Below are positions 8,534-15,908 of a stretch of DNA of 33,484 nucleotides, piece by piece; within the stretch, counting starts at the first letter, position 1, and the number at the start of each line of letters is the position of its first letter. The stretch covers positions 1-33,484 of the forward strand of contig JAHYYK010000009.1 of assembly GCA_019425005.1 (NCBI GenBank). Direction: 5' to 3'. The notes under the pieces were generated by a model. The model was not told the origin of the DNA. It saw only the letters and a program-made list of their open reading frames with translations, and searched no databases. Position numbers and translations under genes: made by a program. The DNA is from Collinsella sp. GTDB taxonomy: Bacteria > Actinomycetota > Coriobacteriia > Coriobacteriales > Coriobacteriaceae.

Positions 8534-9189
8534 CGGAGGATCCTCACCTTCTTATCGATATAGTTGCCAATGTGGCTCACCACAAAGGCCGTGCCCAGGT
8601 AGCCGAGCGCCGAGATAAAGAACGCGGCGACGCCGCCGAGCGAGCGTGTGTTGATGTAGCTCACCACGCCGGTGAGCTCCTGCGGTTTAAGCGGCACCTG
8701 ACTGCCGAGCGCGGTGGTGAGCATGACGGCGATAAAGAGGTTGGTCATGGGCAGCACGCTCGAGCGCAGCGCCTGCGGAATCACGATCTTGGCGAGGATA
8801 CGGCTGAAGCTCATGCCCAGCGAGCGGGCGGCTTCCACCTGGCCGACGCCGACGGTGTTGATGCCGCTCATAAAGTTCTCGGAGCCAAAGGCCGAGCCCA
8901 GCAACACCGTGGCGACGATAACGCAGGTGCGGTAGGGCAGGACGACCTTGAGCGGCGGCAATGCGTAGACGACGATAATCAGCAGCGCGATGCCGGGGAT
9001 GTTACGGAAGACCTGGACATACAGGTCGCCAAAGACGCGCAGCGGCTTGAGCGGCGACACGCGCATCACGGTGACGGCGACGGCCAGCACCATGGCGATG
9101 GCAAACGACTCAAGCGTCATGCCCCAGGTTGCTAGCAGCGCGTCAATGTAGTTCTGGCCATAGAGCGACCAGAGCTCGGAGAGACTCAT
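8530..9189 (-). CDS. Polar amino acid ABC transporter permease
   Basis: Integral membrane protein of 219 residues, the usual length for GlnP-type permeases, with about five spans. The EAA loop is seen as VEAARSLGMSFSRILAKIVI, near the end of the second third of the protein, followed by PQALRS. A GGGAGGT ribosome binding site precedes the start. The gene is first after the binding-protein gene, separated from it by a hairpin, and overlaps the next permease gene by four bases. Confidence 0.92.
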   Translation of the reverse strand: MSLSELWSLYGQNYIDALLATWGMTLESFAIAMVLAVAVTVMRVSPLKPLRVFGDLYVQVFRNIPGIALLIIVVYALPPLKVVLPYRTCVIVATVLLGSAFGSENFMSGINTVGVGQVEAARSLGMSFSRILAKIVIPQALRSSVLPMTNLFIAVMLTTALGSQVPLKPQELTGVVSYINTRSLGGVAAFFISALGYLGTAFVVSHIGNYIDKKVRILR

Positions 9190-9202
9190 GCGGACCTCCC
9201 GC

Positions 9203-9239
9203 CGATAAGGAAAGGGGCTCCCGTGTGTACGGAAGCCCC
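9203..9239 (-). terminator. Hairpin between binding-protein and permease genes (partial terminator)
   Basis: On the minus strand GGGGCTTCCG and CGGGAGCCCC form a 10-bp stem with one wobble (arms 9230-9239 and 9214-9223), followed by a mixed pyrimidine tract TTTCCTTAT. Such hairpins in importer operons commonly lower expression of the permease and ATPase genes relative to the binding protein. Confidence 0.65.
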
Positions 9240-9327
9240 GACAACTCAGTAAGGAAACAGTTTAGCGCAATAAAGCGCACCGTGCGTTTCCGTATGGTTT
9301 CGTTGCGGCCGTTACTAGGCGCGTTGC

Positions 9328-10320
9328 CTAGGCGCCGATCTCGGGCAGCTCGGGAACATTGGTGTCACCCGTGCGGTCACCGATGCAGATCTGCCACAGC
9401 TCGGTCCAGGTGCCGTCGTCCTCAATCTTCTTAAGGAAGTCGTTGACAAAGGCGACGCCGTCGGAATCGAGCGGCAGGCCGATGCCATAGGGCTCCTTGC
9501 TGCCGAAGGGCTTGCCGGCGATCTTATACTTACCGGGCTCGCGGACTAGGGCGCTCTGCTGCATGTTGTTGTCGATGACGTAGGCGTCAACGCGACCCTG
9601 CTGGAGTGCCTGGCGGGCCTCCTCGTCGGTCTTGAACTCCTGCTGGCTGGCCTTGGGAGCGAGCTCCTCCAGGATGGCAGGGCCGTTGGAGCCTGACTGG
9701 ACGGCGACGTTCTTGTCGGCCAGGTCGTCGACGCTCTTGATGTCGTCGTTGTCGGCGAGCACCAGGATGGCCTGCTGGGTGTAGTAGTAGGGACCGGCAA
9801 AGGAGACGAGCTTCTTGCGATCGTCAGTGATGGTGTAGGTGGCAAAGACGGCGTCGACCTGGCCGTTCTGCAGGACGGACTCACGCGTGTCCGAGGTCAC
9901 CTGGGTGATCTCGACCTTGTTCTCGCCCAGAATGTAGTTGGACAGGAGCTGTGCGATACCGGCGTCGAAGCCGCGGGTCTGACCGTCCTTCTCGTTGAGG
10001 AGGGAGAACAGCGTGGAGGTCTGGACGCCACCGATCGTAAAGACGCCGGCATCCTTGACGGCCGTAGCCCAGGTGCTGGCGGCGATGGCGTCATCATCGG
10101 CCTTGGGGCCGTCGTTGACGAGCTTGTCGAATGCCTTGGCGTCGAGCGTGGCGGAAACCTCGGTATCCTCGGAGCTCTTGGAGGAACCGGCGGAGCCCTT
10201 GTCGGCCTCGGTACTGGTGTCGGAGCAGCCGGCAAGACCAAGGCCGGCGACGGTTGCGAAGGTGGCGGCGACGAAGCCGCGGCGGTCGAGAACGACCTGC
10301 TGGGAGAGGTTCTTGCTCAT
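9328..10320 (-). CDS. Amino acid ABC transporter substrate-binding lipoprotein
   Basis: Extracellular lipid-anchored solute-binding protein of 330 residues (SBP_bac_3 family) for a polar amino acid. The N-terminus has a twin-arginine motif (Arg13-Arg14 in DRRGFVA), a hydrophobic stretch, and a lipobox LAGC with Cys32, so it is probably a Tat-exported lipoprotein. A Ser/Thr/Asp/Glu-rich linker (33-60) precedes the binding domain. Typical family segments are GFDAGIAQLLSNYI, VDAVFATYTITDDRKK, FAGPYYYTQQAILV and DLADKNVAVQSGSNG. A good promoter lies at 10364-10393 and AAAGGTG serves as ribosome binding site. The exact ligand cannot be read from the sequence; the C26 hydrolase in the operon points to a glutamate-related compound. 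Confidence 0.93.
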   Translation of the reverse strand: MSKNLSQQVVLDRRGFVAATFATVAGLGLAGCSDTSTEADKGSAGSSKSSEDTEVSATLDAKAFDKLVNDGPKADDDAIAASTWATAVKDAGVFTIGGVQTSTLFSLLNEKDGQTRGFDAGIAQLLSNYILGENKVEITQVTSDTRESVLQNGQVDAVFATYTITDDRKKLVSFAGPYYYTQQAILVLADNDDIKSVDDLADKNVAVQSGSNGPAILEELAPKASQQEFKTDEEARQALQQGRVDAYVIDNNMQQSALVREPGKYKIAGKPFGSKEPYGIGLPLDSDGVAFVNDFLKKIEDDGTWTELWQICIGDRTGDTNVPELPEIGA

Positions 10321-10363
10321 GGTAGAACACCTTTCTCAATAAAATCCCTAGCGGTTGAGTAGA

Positions 10364-10393
10364 GTTATACCCTATCGCGCTCAAATGGGTCAA
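10364..10393 (-). promoter_or_regulatory. Sigma-A-type promoter of the amino acid importer operon
   Basis: On the minus strand TTGACC (10388-10393) and TATAAC (10364-10369) are 18 bases apart, 44 bases before the start codon of the binding-protein gene. Confidence 0.72.
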
Positions 10394-10436
10394 CACGAAA
10401 TAACTCAGAAACATACTTACCTTATGGGTTATTCTA

Positions 10437-10471
10437 CCTACCATAAAGGGACAGACACCTTTGTGGTGGTT
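10437..10471. repeat. Interspersed palindromic repeat, copy A (AAAGGGACAG core)
   Basis: Imperfect inverted repeat: CCTACCATAAAGG (10437-10449) and CCTTTGTGGTGG (10458-10469) around GGACAGAC. It shares the AAAGGGACAG...CCTTT core with copies at 15463, 16178, 32713 and, more loosely, 32791. Confidence 0.7.
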
Positions 10472-10502
10472 CTTGCAGATGCAGCGGCATGCCTTGCTGT
10501 TT

Positions 10503-10721
10503 TGTCTCGATCTGTAACATCTGCAGCCATTTTTGCCGAGTAACTGTTACAGATTGAGATTTTCTCTTCAGGGGAATTCGAATGTCTCGATCTGTAACAG
10601 TTAGACGGACAAAAGCTCCCTTTCTGTTACAGATCGAGACAAAGGTTTGGAACTAAGACGTCTTATCTAGATCTGTAACAGTTAGACGGGAATTCGGGCC
10701 CTAGATGTTACAGATTGAGAT
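10503..10721. repeat. Array of three tandem hairpins built on ATCTGTAACAG
   Basis: Three units spaced 80-81 bases apart, each an inverted repeat. Unit 1 arms are TCTCGATCTGTAACA (10505-10519) and its near complement at 10545-10559. Unit 2 arms are 18 perfect bases (10583-10600 and 10624-10641). Unit 3 arms match over ten bases (10671-10680 and 10706-10715), with weaker outer pairing. TTAGACGG follows the left arm in units 2 and 3, and GGGAATTCG occurs at 10572-10580 and 10688-10696. No reading frame is present. The array lies beyond the dxs-like gene's terminator and upstream of the importer promoter. Confidence 0.85.
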
Positions 10722-10730
10722 AGTTGAGCT

Positions 10731-10771
10731 CAAAAATAAAAACTTCCGCAGGGGTGCTTCCCTTGCGGAGG
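10731..10771 (-). terminator. Intrinsic terminator of the DXS-like gene
   Basis: On the minus strand a stem of CCTCCGCA with TGCGGAAG (10764-10771 and 10743-10750), extended by GGG/CCC, is followed by TTTTTATTTTT. It starts four bases after the stop codon. A T-run on the plus strand as well could allow termination both ways. Confidence 0.88.
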
Positions 10772-10775
10772 TTTT

Positions 10776-12557
10776 TTACTCGTTGAGTAGCCTTACGGCC
10801 TCGGCGGCCATGTTCTCGACCGTCATGCCGTTCTGAGCGAGCAACTCGTTGGGGTCGTAGCGGTCGGGGAAGCCCTTGGCGATGCCAAAAGTGCGCGTGC
10901 GCACGGGCGTGCAGGCCAAGTAGCACGCGACACGCTCGCCCCAGCCACCGTCCAAGATGCCGTCCTCGAGGGTGACGACAACGCGATGCTCGGCGGCAAG
11001 GCTGTCGAGGAACTCGCGGTCAAGCTTGGTTGCAAAGCGAGGGTTGACGAGCGTGGCCTCGATGCCGTACTCGGCAGCCAAGCGATTTGCCACGTGCTCG
11101 CCCAGCTCAAAGAAATCGCCAAGCGCAAGCACGGCCACATCGCGGCCCTGACGTACGACGTTGTAGCGCGCGACGCTGTAATCGGCGCCCTCGGCGGGTG
11201 CCAGATCGAGGCGGCTTACCAGGCCGATGCCCGGTACGCGAATCGCCACGGGATGCTCGCGGTGGTCGAGCGACCAGCTCAGCATGGACAGGTATTCTTC
11301 CATGCAGACCGGTGCCAGGTAGCGCATGTTGGGAAGTCCGCTCAGCATGGAAATATCAAAGAACGAGAGGTGCGTCTCGGACGTGGTGCCAAAGACCGAA
11401 GCGCCAAACACCAGGATGGTTGCGGGGGCGTCGTTGAGGCACAGGTCGTGCCACAGTTCGTCGTAGGCGCGCTGCAAAAACGTGCCGTACGCGCCAAAGA
11501 CTGGCTTGGCGCCGGCGCTGGCGAGCGAGGTGGCAAAGGTGACGGCGTGCTCTTCGGCAATGCCCACGTCGACAAACTGCTTGCCTGCCGCGGCGCGAAG
11601 CTCGGGCGTAAAGCCCATGATATAGGGCGTGGCAGCCGTGATGGCGACAACCTGCGGGTCGTTCGCGATAGCGGCGTTGAGTGCCTCGCCCGTAATGTCG
11701 GCATAGGTGCGCGGTGCGGGCTCGCTCGGGTGGCCCGGGCAAAGTTTGCGGCCGGTTGCCATATCGAAGGGCCCCACATGATGCCAGCGTTCGGGGTCGC
11801 TCTGGGCTGGCTCAAAGCCCTTGCCCTTGGCGGTGGAGACGTGCAGCACGATGGGATGATCGATATTGCGCAGTTCCTGCAACGCGTCGACGAGGGCCAA
11901 CACGTCGTTACCGGCGTCCAGATAGCGGTAGTCGAGCCCCATCGCGCGGAAAACGTTGCGCTCACAGGTGCCGTTGCTGGCGCGCAGCTCGGCCAGATTG
12001 CGATACAGGCCACCATGGTTCTCGGCAATGGACTGGTCGTTATCGTTGACGATGATGATCAGGTTGCTATCGAGTTCGGCGGCATTGTTAAAGCCCTCAA
12101 ACGCCAGGCCGCCCGAAAGCGATCCGTCGCCAATAACGGTGATGACGTTGTACGTATCGCCCGCCAGGTCACGAGCGTGCGCCAGGCCGCAGCCCAGGCT
12201 CACCGAGGTCGAGGTGTGACCCATGGCGAACAGGTCGTGCTCGGACTCGTCGGGATTGGCAAAGCCAGAAGCCTCACCATAACGCTCCGGATCGATATAA
12301 GTGTACGCGCGCCCAGTCAGCGCCTTGTGGGCGTAGGTCTGGTGCGAAACATCAAAGACAATCTTGTCGATGGGGGAGTTAAACACGCGATGAAGCGCGA
12401 CCGTGAGCTCAACGACGCCCAGGTTGGGGGCAACGTGTCCGCCGACAGCGGCGGAGCTTTCGAGGATGGCGTGGCGAATCTCGTCGCAGAGCTGCGGGAG
12501 CTCGGCGCGATTAAGAGCCTTGACGTCCTCGGGCGTTGTCGTTTGCGTAAGCAGCAT
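10776..12557 (-). CDS. dxs: 1-deoxy-D-xylulose-5-phosphate synthase-like thiamine diphosphate enzyme
   Basis: Cytoplasmic transketolase-family enzyme. The family condenses pyruvate with glyceraldehyde 3-phosphate to start the MEP isoprenoid pathway. At 593 residues it is a little short (about 620 is usual). Visible residues include His41 in GGHVAPNLG, the thiamine diphosphate-Mg motif GDGSLSGG (143-150) with NDND near 171, WHHV near 259-262, catalytic Glu335 in GIAEEHAV, Tyr357 and Arg363 in GAYGTFLQRAYDE, and His396. The loop that normally reads DRAG..GADGxTH is replaced by FGASVFGTTSETH, which removes the Arg and Asp that help hold the acceptor substrate in known enzymes (here Gly385 and Thr392). 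Acceptor preference may therefore differ. A stop codon lies directly upstream in frame, so no longer start exists. Confidence 0.8.
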   Translation of the reverse strand: MLLTQTTTPEDVKALNRAELPQLCDEIRHAILESSAAVGGHVAPNLGVVELTVALHRVFNSPIDKIVFDVSHQTYAHKALTGRAYTYIDPERYGEASGFANPDESEHDLFAMGHTSTSVSLGCGLAHARDLAGDTYNVITVIGDGSLSGGLAFEGFNNAAELDSNLIIIVNDNDQSIAENHGGLYRNLAELRASNGTCERNVFRAMGLDYRYLDAGNDVLALVDALQELRNIDHPIVLHVSTAKGKGFEPAQSDPERWHHVGPFDMATGRKLCPGHPSEPAPRTYADITGEALNAAIANDPQVVAITAATPYIMGFTPELRAAAGKQFVDVGIAEEHAVTFATSLASAGAKPVFGAYGTFLQRAYDELWHDLCLNDAPATILVFGASVFGTTSETHLSFFDISMLSGLPNMRYLAPVCMEEYLSMLSWSLDHREHPVAIRVPGIGLVSRLDLAPAEGADYSVARYNVVRQGRDVAVLALGDFFELGEHVANRLAAEYGIEATLVNPRFATKLDREFLDSLAAEHRVVVTLEDGILDGGWGERVACYLACTPVRTRTFGIAKGFPDRYDPNELLAQNGMTVENMAAEAVRLLNE

Positions 12558-12681
12558 CGTTGTGGGTTACTCCATGCGAATCGTGCGCCGGCACTCCCTC
12601 GGCCGGCACAATTGCACAAGACAGTCTCGCACATTTTGGCGTTTGATATGTGACGGCGGCGCGGTAATTCGCCAACTGGTG

Positions 12682-12699
12682 GGGCAAAACGTTTTGTCC
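12682..12699. promoter_or_regulatory. Near-perfect palindrome between divergent genes
   Basis: CAAAACGTTTTG (12685-12696) is a perfect 12-bp palindrome, extended on both sides to GG.CAAAACGTTTTG.CC. It sits in the 228-base region between the minus-strand DXS-like gene and the plus-strand HD-domain gene, where an operator would be expected. A TATATT at 12729-12734 may be the -10 of the HD gene, without a clear -35. The regulator is unknown. Confidence 0.4.
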
Positions 12700-12785
12700 G
12701 ATGCCATACTGGTAGATTCGATGGTGATTATATTCATTGCGTGCAGGCCGTGGCTTGCCGTCGTGAGCCGCTGGAAGGAGGCAGC

Positions 12786-13322
12786 ATGTCTGATGCCGTT
12801 CGTGCCGAGAAAATCGCGCGCGAGGTCGACGATGCCGCCCGTCAGCTTGCCCAGGCGGGTCGCTTGGACCTGACGCACGAGTTTATCCAGCATGGCGATG
12901 TGACGGTCTATACACATGTGACTTCGGTAGCGCGGGCGAGCCTGTCCTTTGCCGAGCGCTTGGGCCGTGCTGGCATTTCGGTCGACCGTGCCTCGCTGCT
13001 GCGCGGAGCCCTGTTACACGACTACTTTCTCTACGATTGGCACGACCCCGACCCGAGTCATCGACTGCATGGCTTTCGCCACCCGTTTTTTGCCCTGGCG
13101 CGTGCGGAGGAAGATTTTGAGCTGACGTCGCGCGAACGGAACATTATCGTGCGGCATATGTTTCCGCTGGTGCCGGTGCCGCCGACGTGTCGTGAGGCAT
13201 GGATTGTATGCCTGGCAGATAAATGGTGTGCGCTGCGCGAGACGGTCGCCGGCCGTCTGCCGCGCAAGGACGACACGGACGATAGCGTGAGTGGCGAATC
13301 GAGCGAAAAGAGGAGAGGGTAG
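12786..13322 (+). CDS. HD-domain metal-dependent phosphohydrolase-like protein
   Basis: Soluble protein of 178 residues with an HD-domain pattern: TVYTHVTSVARASL supplies an early His, and LLRGALLHDYFLYDWHD the paired His-Asp, followed by HRLHGFRHP. A further His-rich helix (NIIVRHMFPLVP) precedes the C-terminal LADKWCALRET, where an Asp is usual. These features suggest a metal-bound hydrolase of a nucleotide or phosphoester, but the substrate is unknown. AAGGAGG (12775-12781) fixes the start at 12786. The C-terminal 20 residues are hydrophilic. The next gene starts four bases after its stop, so the two are one operon; this pairing with a CmpB-type membrane protein is also seen in other Gram-positive genomes. 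Confidence 0.8.
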   Translation: MSDAVRAEKIAREVDDAARQLAQAGRLDLTHEFIQHGDVTVYTHVTSVARASLSFAERLGRAGISVDRASLLRGALLHDYFLYDWHDPDPSHRLHGFRHPFFALARAEEDFELTSRERNIIVRHMFPLVPVPPTCREAWIVCLADKWCALRETVAGRLPRKDDTDDSVSGESSEKRRG

Positions 13323-13325
13323 ACG

Positions 13326-14345
13326 GTGGAAACCGCGATTGATATGGCGTTTGGCGGCGCGACGCTTGCCGCCTGTCCGCTCTCGGCGCTGGTGCTCTCG
13401 TTTGCCTTCTACGGTTTTTGCGGTTGGGCATGGGAGTCGACAGTATGCGCCATGCTCAACCAAGGACGCTTCGCCAACAGCGGATTTTTGCTGGGGCCTT
13501 GTTGTCCTATCTATGGTGTGGGTGGCATAGCCTGCTGGCTTTTGCTGCGCGGAATTCCGGATGCCTCGAGCCAGTTTGTCGCCGCGGCGCTTGTGTGCAG
13601 CGTAATCGAGTACAGTGTGGGCCTTCTGTTGGAAAAAACAACAGGCGCTCGCTTTTGGGATTACTCGCATCTGCCGTTTAACTTACACGGACGCATCTGT
13701 CTGTACTGGACCTGCGCGTTTGGCTTGGGTGCGTTGTGCATTTGCCGCGTGGTTGAGCCGGCGGTGTTGGGCTTGCTCGGCCATTTGCCGGTGCTGATTG
13801 TGCGGTTGTCCGCCTTTATCGTCGCGGTCGCGATGATGGTCGACGCGGCATGCTCTTTGGCCAGTTGGCGCCGCCTGTCCGATCAGCTGGAGTGTGTGCG
13901 CGCCGACCTTGCCGACCGCATCAATGAGTCGCTTGCCGATGCGTCTGACTCCATGCTCGAACGTATTCCCGATTCGGCGATCGACTCGGTGGCGCAGACG
14001 CATATCCGCAGCCGTGCCGTTAACGCGTGGCTGACTGAGCTGGGCGACGCAGCGCTCGATGCCCTGCGTGAGAAGGCTTCGATGCCGACGTTTATCTCGG
14101 ACGGCGCTCATGGCCTGGCGCTTGTCGCCCGCCGCGTGGCCGATGCCGCGCCGAGCGTGCCCCATCCATCGCTCACCCGCCTCCGTGCCGGCAGGCGCGC
14201 GAACCGTCCGGTGCCGAGCGTGTCACTCAGCCGCCGCGACCTTCGCTTCTTTAATGCCTTCCCGCGTCTGCGCATCAATCGCTACGAAGGTGTCATTCGA
14301 GCAACCGACCTTCGCGACCGAGCCCGCGAGCTGTTCCGGCGCTAG
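13326..14345 (+). CDS. CmpB-type putative ABC transporter permease family membrane protein
   Basis: Membrane protein of 339 residues, with about five hydrophobic segments in the first 180 and a soluble charged C-terminal half. The family signature appears as ARFWDYSHLPFNLHGRICLYW around residues 100-120 (shown here over its 20-residue limit only in part: WDYSHLPFNLHGRIC), together with GFCGWAWES near 35-43 and GFLLGPCCPIYGVG near 57-70. Despite the family name, transport has not been shown, and no ATPase gene is adjacent. The start is a GTG at 13326 with GAGGAGAGGG just upstream. The C-terminal region (about 180-339) has helical, Arg-rich stretches with no recognised domain. Confidence 0.78.
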   Translation: METAIDMAFGGATLAACPLSALVLSFAFYGFCGWAWESTVCAMLNQGRFANSGFLLGPCCPIYGVGGIACWLLLRGIPDASSQFVAAALVCSVIEYSVGLLLEKTTGARFWDYSHLPFNLHGRICLYWTCAFGLGALCICRVVEPAVLGLLGHLPVLIVRLSAFIVAVAMMVDAACSLASWRRLSDQLECVRADLADRINESLADASDSMLERIPDSAIDSVAQTHIRSRAVNAWLTELGDAALDALREKASMPTFISDGAHGLALVARRVADAAPSVPHPSLTRLRAGRRANRPVPSVSLSRRDLRFFNAFPRLRINRYEGVIRATDLRDRARELFRR

Positions 14346-14518
14346 CCGGGACGGGCGCGCTCACGGCTCCCTTGCTTGCGTATTTCCCGTTCGTTTCGCG
14401 CCCGTTGCCGCGCCGTTTCCAAGATTGCGGCGCCGTTGGAGATGGCACGATCTGGGTCGAGCCGGTCGAGGAAGTTATCCGCATCCGTACCGGCGAACAC
14501 GGCCCTTCTGCGGTGTAG
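14345..14518 (+). other. Orphan reading frame with coding-like character, no start codon
   Basis: Directly after the CmpB gene a different frame stays open from 14345 to a TAG at 14516-14518 and translates into a protein-like string that ends VEEVIRIRTGEHGPSAV. It has no start codon or ribosome binding site and does not continue the frame before it. It could be a remnant of a lost gene, the result of a frameshift, or an intergenic repeat. No function is assigned. Confidence 0.3.
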
Positions 14519-14536
14519 GACAATCTTTCGACTGAC

Positions 14537-14605
14537 GGGTGTGCCTCTCTTGGGGTGCGCCTGTTCTCGTCTACAATATCGTGCAGACGAAGGAGAGGCA
14601 CGCCC
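14537..14605 (+). promoter_or_regulatory. Promoter region and RBS-masking inverted repeat of the HAD gene
   Basis: Arms GGGTGTGCCTCTC (14537-14549) and GAGAGGCACGCCC (14593-14605) are complementary at 12 of 13 positions. The right arm covers part of the AAGGAGAGG ribosome binding site (14590-14598) and ends at the ATG. A -10-like TACAAT lies between the arms (14572-14577) with a weak TTGGGG at 14550-14555. Transcripts starting there would lack the left arm. Confidence 0.55.
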
Positions 14606-15463
14606 ATGATCAAGATGTTCGCGAGTGACTTAGACGGAACGCTGCTTAACGCCCTGCATGAGGCGGATGGGACCATCCGCCGTGCCATTCGCGAGCTGAC
14701 TGAGGTTGGCCTGCACGTGGTTCCCGCGACCGGACGCTCGACGCTGCCGATCGGCGAGCATGGCTTTACGGGGCTGGCGCTCGATGCCTGCTGCTCTAAC
14801 GGCTCCATCGTGCGCGACAGTCGTGGCGAGGTGCTCAAGACCTGGACCATCGACCCGCAGGTTACCGAGGAGCTGCTCAAGGAGTTTCCGGATATCTGTT
14901 TTGATTGTTCTACGCCCGATGGCATGTTTTCGAGTGGATCGTTCGAGATGCATCAGGCGGGCTTTAAAAAGGACAGCCCCATCAAGCGTATTGTGATGCG
15001 CGGCATGCGTGCGCGTGGCGGCTATCACGAGGAGCAGTATTTCGACCAGTCGATTAGCGACATCTTGCGCCACGATGTATGCAAGATCAATTGTCGCGTG
15101 ACCTCGCCCGAGCTGGAGCGTGACCTTAAGGCATATTTGGCCGAGCGATCGAACCGCGTGGTCAACGCGCCGTTCGATCCGGTGATGTTCGAGATCACGG
15201 ACGTGGCGTGCAACAAGGGCGAGAGCGTGGCCTGGCTAGCGGGCTACTACGGTATTGCCGAGGACGAGGTCGCGGTCTACGGCGACGGCGGCAACGACAT
15301 CGCCATGCTCAAGCGTTTCCGCCACAGCTACGCGACCAAAAACGCTAGCGATGCAGCTAAGGCCGCCGCGAGCGCAACTATCGGCAACTGCATGGTCCAC
15401 GCCGTCCCCAAACACATGCTCGCCACCATGCGCAAGCAAAACTCCCGCACCGTCATCGAATAA
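14606..15463 (+). CDS. Cof-type HAD-superfamily phosphatase
   Basis: Cytoplasmic phosphatase of 285 residues that would dephosphorylate small phosphorylated metabolites. Motif I DLDGTLL is at residues 6-12, motif II falls in PATGRST near 42-48, and motif IV YGDGGNDIAML with the metal-binding Asp pair lies near 226-236, preceded by the conserved Lys of NKGESVAWL. A C2-type cap is inserted between motifs II and III, as in Cof/YbjI-like proteins. The frame reaches upstream to 14555, but the ATG at 14606 with AAGGAGAGG immediately before it gives the standard N-terminus (MIKMFASDLDGTLL). The exact substrate is not predictable. A palindromic repeat begins on the last base of the stop codon. Confidence 0.9.
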   Translation: MIKMFASDLDGTLLNALHEADGTIRRAIRELTEVGLHVVPATGRSTLPIGEHGFTGLALDACCSNGSIVRDSRGEVLKTWTIDPQVTEELLKEFPDICFDCSTPDGMFSSGSFEMHQAGFKKDSPIKRIVMRGMRARGGYHEEQYFDQSISDILRHDVCKINCRVTSPELERDLKAYLAERSNRVVNAPFDPVMFEITDVACNKGESVAWLAGYYGIAEDEVAVYGDGGNDIAMLKRFRHSYATKNASDAAKAAASATIGNCMVHAVPKHMLATMRKQNSRTVIE

Positions 15464-15493
15464 TGTGACAAAGGGACTGTCCCTTTGTCACAT
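15463..15493. repeat. Interspersed palindromic repeat, copy B (perfect)
   Basis: A 31-base perfect palindrome: ATGTGACAAAGGGAC (15463-15477), one central T, and its exact complement (15479-15493). It starts in the stop codon of the HAD gene. As RNA it would form a very stable hairpin. There is no T-run after it. It has the same AAAGGGAC core as copies at 10437, 16178 and 32713. Confidence 0.85.
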
Positions 15494-15546
15494 AGGAGAT
15501 ACCGGCTTTTGGCGTATAGGACTGTCACACTTTCGCTACCAACAAA

Positions 15547-15745
15547 TTTCGAGTTATTCGGCCTGTCGGAGGTCGTTAAATGGCTAAAGATGCCCTCTCG
15601 GGAACATTCATGCCTCTAATGGTGTTTGATTCGGTGACGTAAGTGCGCAAATGGGCATGTATACGCTCAAATAAGGACAAAAACCCTCAGATAATCCCGG
15701 CGGTGCATTTATACAAAACCAATAGAGTGGCCGAATAACTCGAAA
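15547..15745. repeat. Pair of 17-bp inverted repeats bounding a 199-bp segment
   Basis: TTTCGAGTTATTCGGCC (15547-15563) and its exact reverse complement (15729-15745) enclose 165 bases without a convincing reading frame. The segment could be a small non-autonomous mobile element or a degraded repeat. No flanking target duplication was recognised. Confidence 0.65.
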
Positions 15746-15769
15746 AATGTAGTTGGCAGTTCGGCGACA

Positions 15770-15814
15770 AGCTCGGGTATGGCAAAGGAACTGCTCCTTC
15801 GCTATACCCGAGCT
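15770..15814. other. Long near-perfect hairpin upstream of the toxin-like locus
   Basis: AGCTCGGGTATGGC (15770-15783) pairs with 15801-15814 over 14 bp with one wobble. After one mismatch AAGGA (15785-15789) pairs with TCCTT (15795-15799) around a 5-base loop. No T-tract follows on either strand, so it is not a plain terminator. It ends 51 bases before the -10 of the small-peptide promoter. Confidence 0.6.
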
Positions 15815-15840
15815 CCGATCTTCTGAAATGCGAACAAACA

Positions 15841-15870
15841 TTCGCATATCTAACTGCGCTTTGATAGAAT
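15841..15870 (+). promoter_or_regulatory. Predicted promoter of the small toxin-like peptide
   Basis: -10 TAGAAT (15865-15870) and a -35-like TTCGCA (15841-15846) 18 bases apart. The expected start of transcription, about 15877, coincides with the beginning of the sequence repeated in inverted orientation at 16115-16126. Confidence 0.5.
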
Positions 15871-15908
15871 TGTTGCTGTTGACGGCAGTTCCATGTGCCG
15901 GGCAGCGC

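Noticed and set aside
10503..10721. CRISPR array
   Set aside because: Each unit is an inverted pair instead of a direct repeat; only three units, no cas genes.
10986..12653. 555-residue open frame on the plus strand opposite the DXS-like gene
   Set aside because: Shadow of the minus-strand gene; no recognisable motifs and low-complexity composition.
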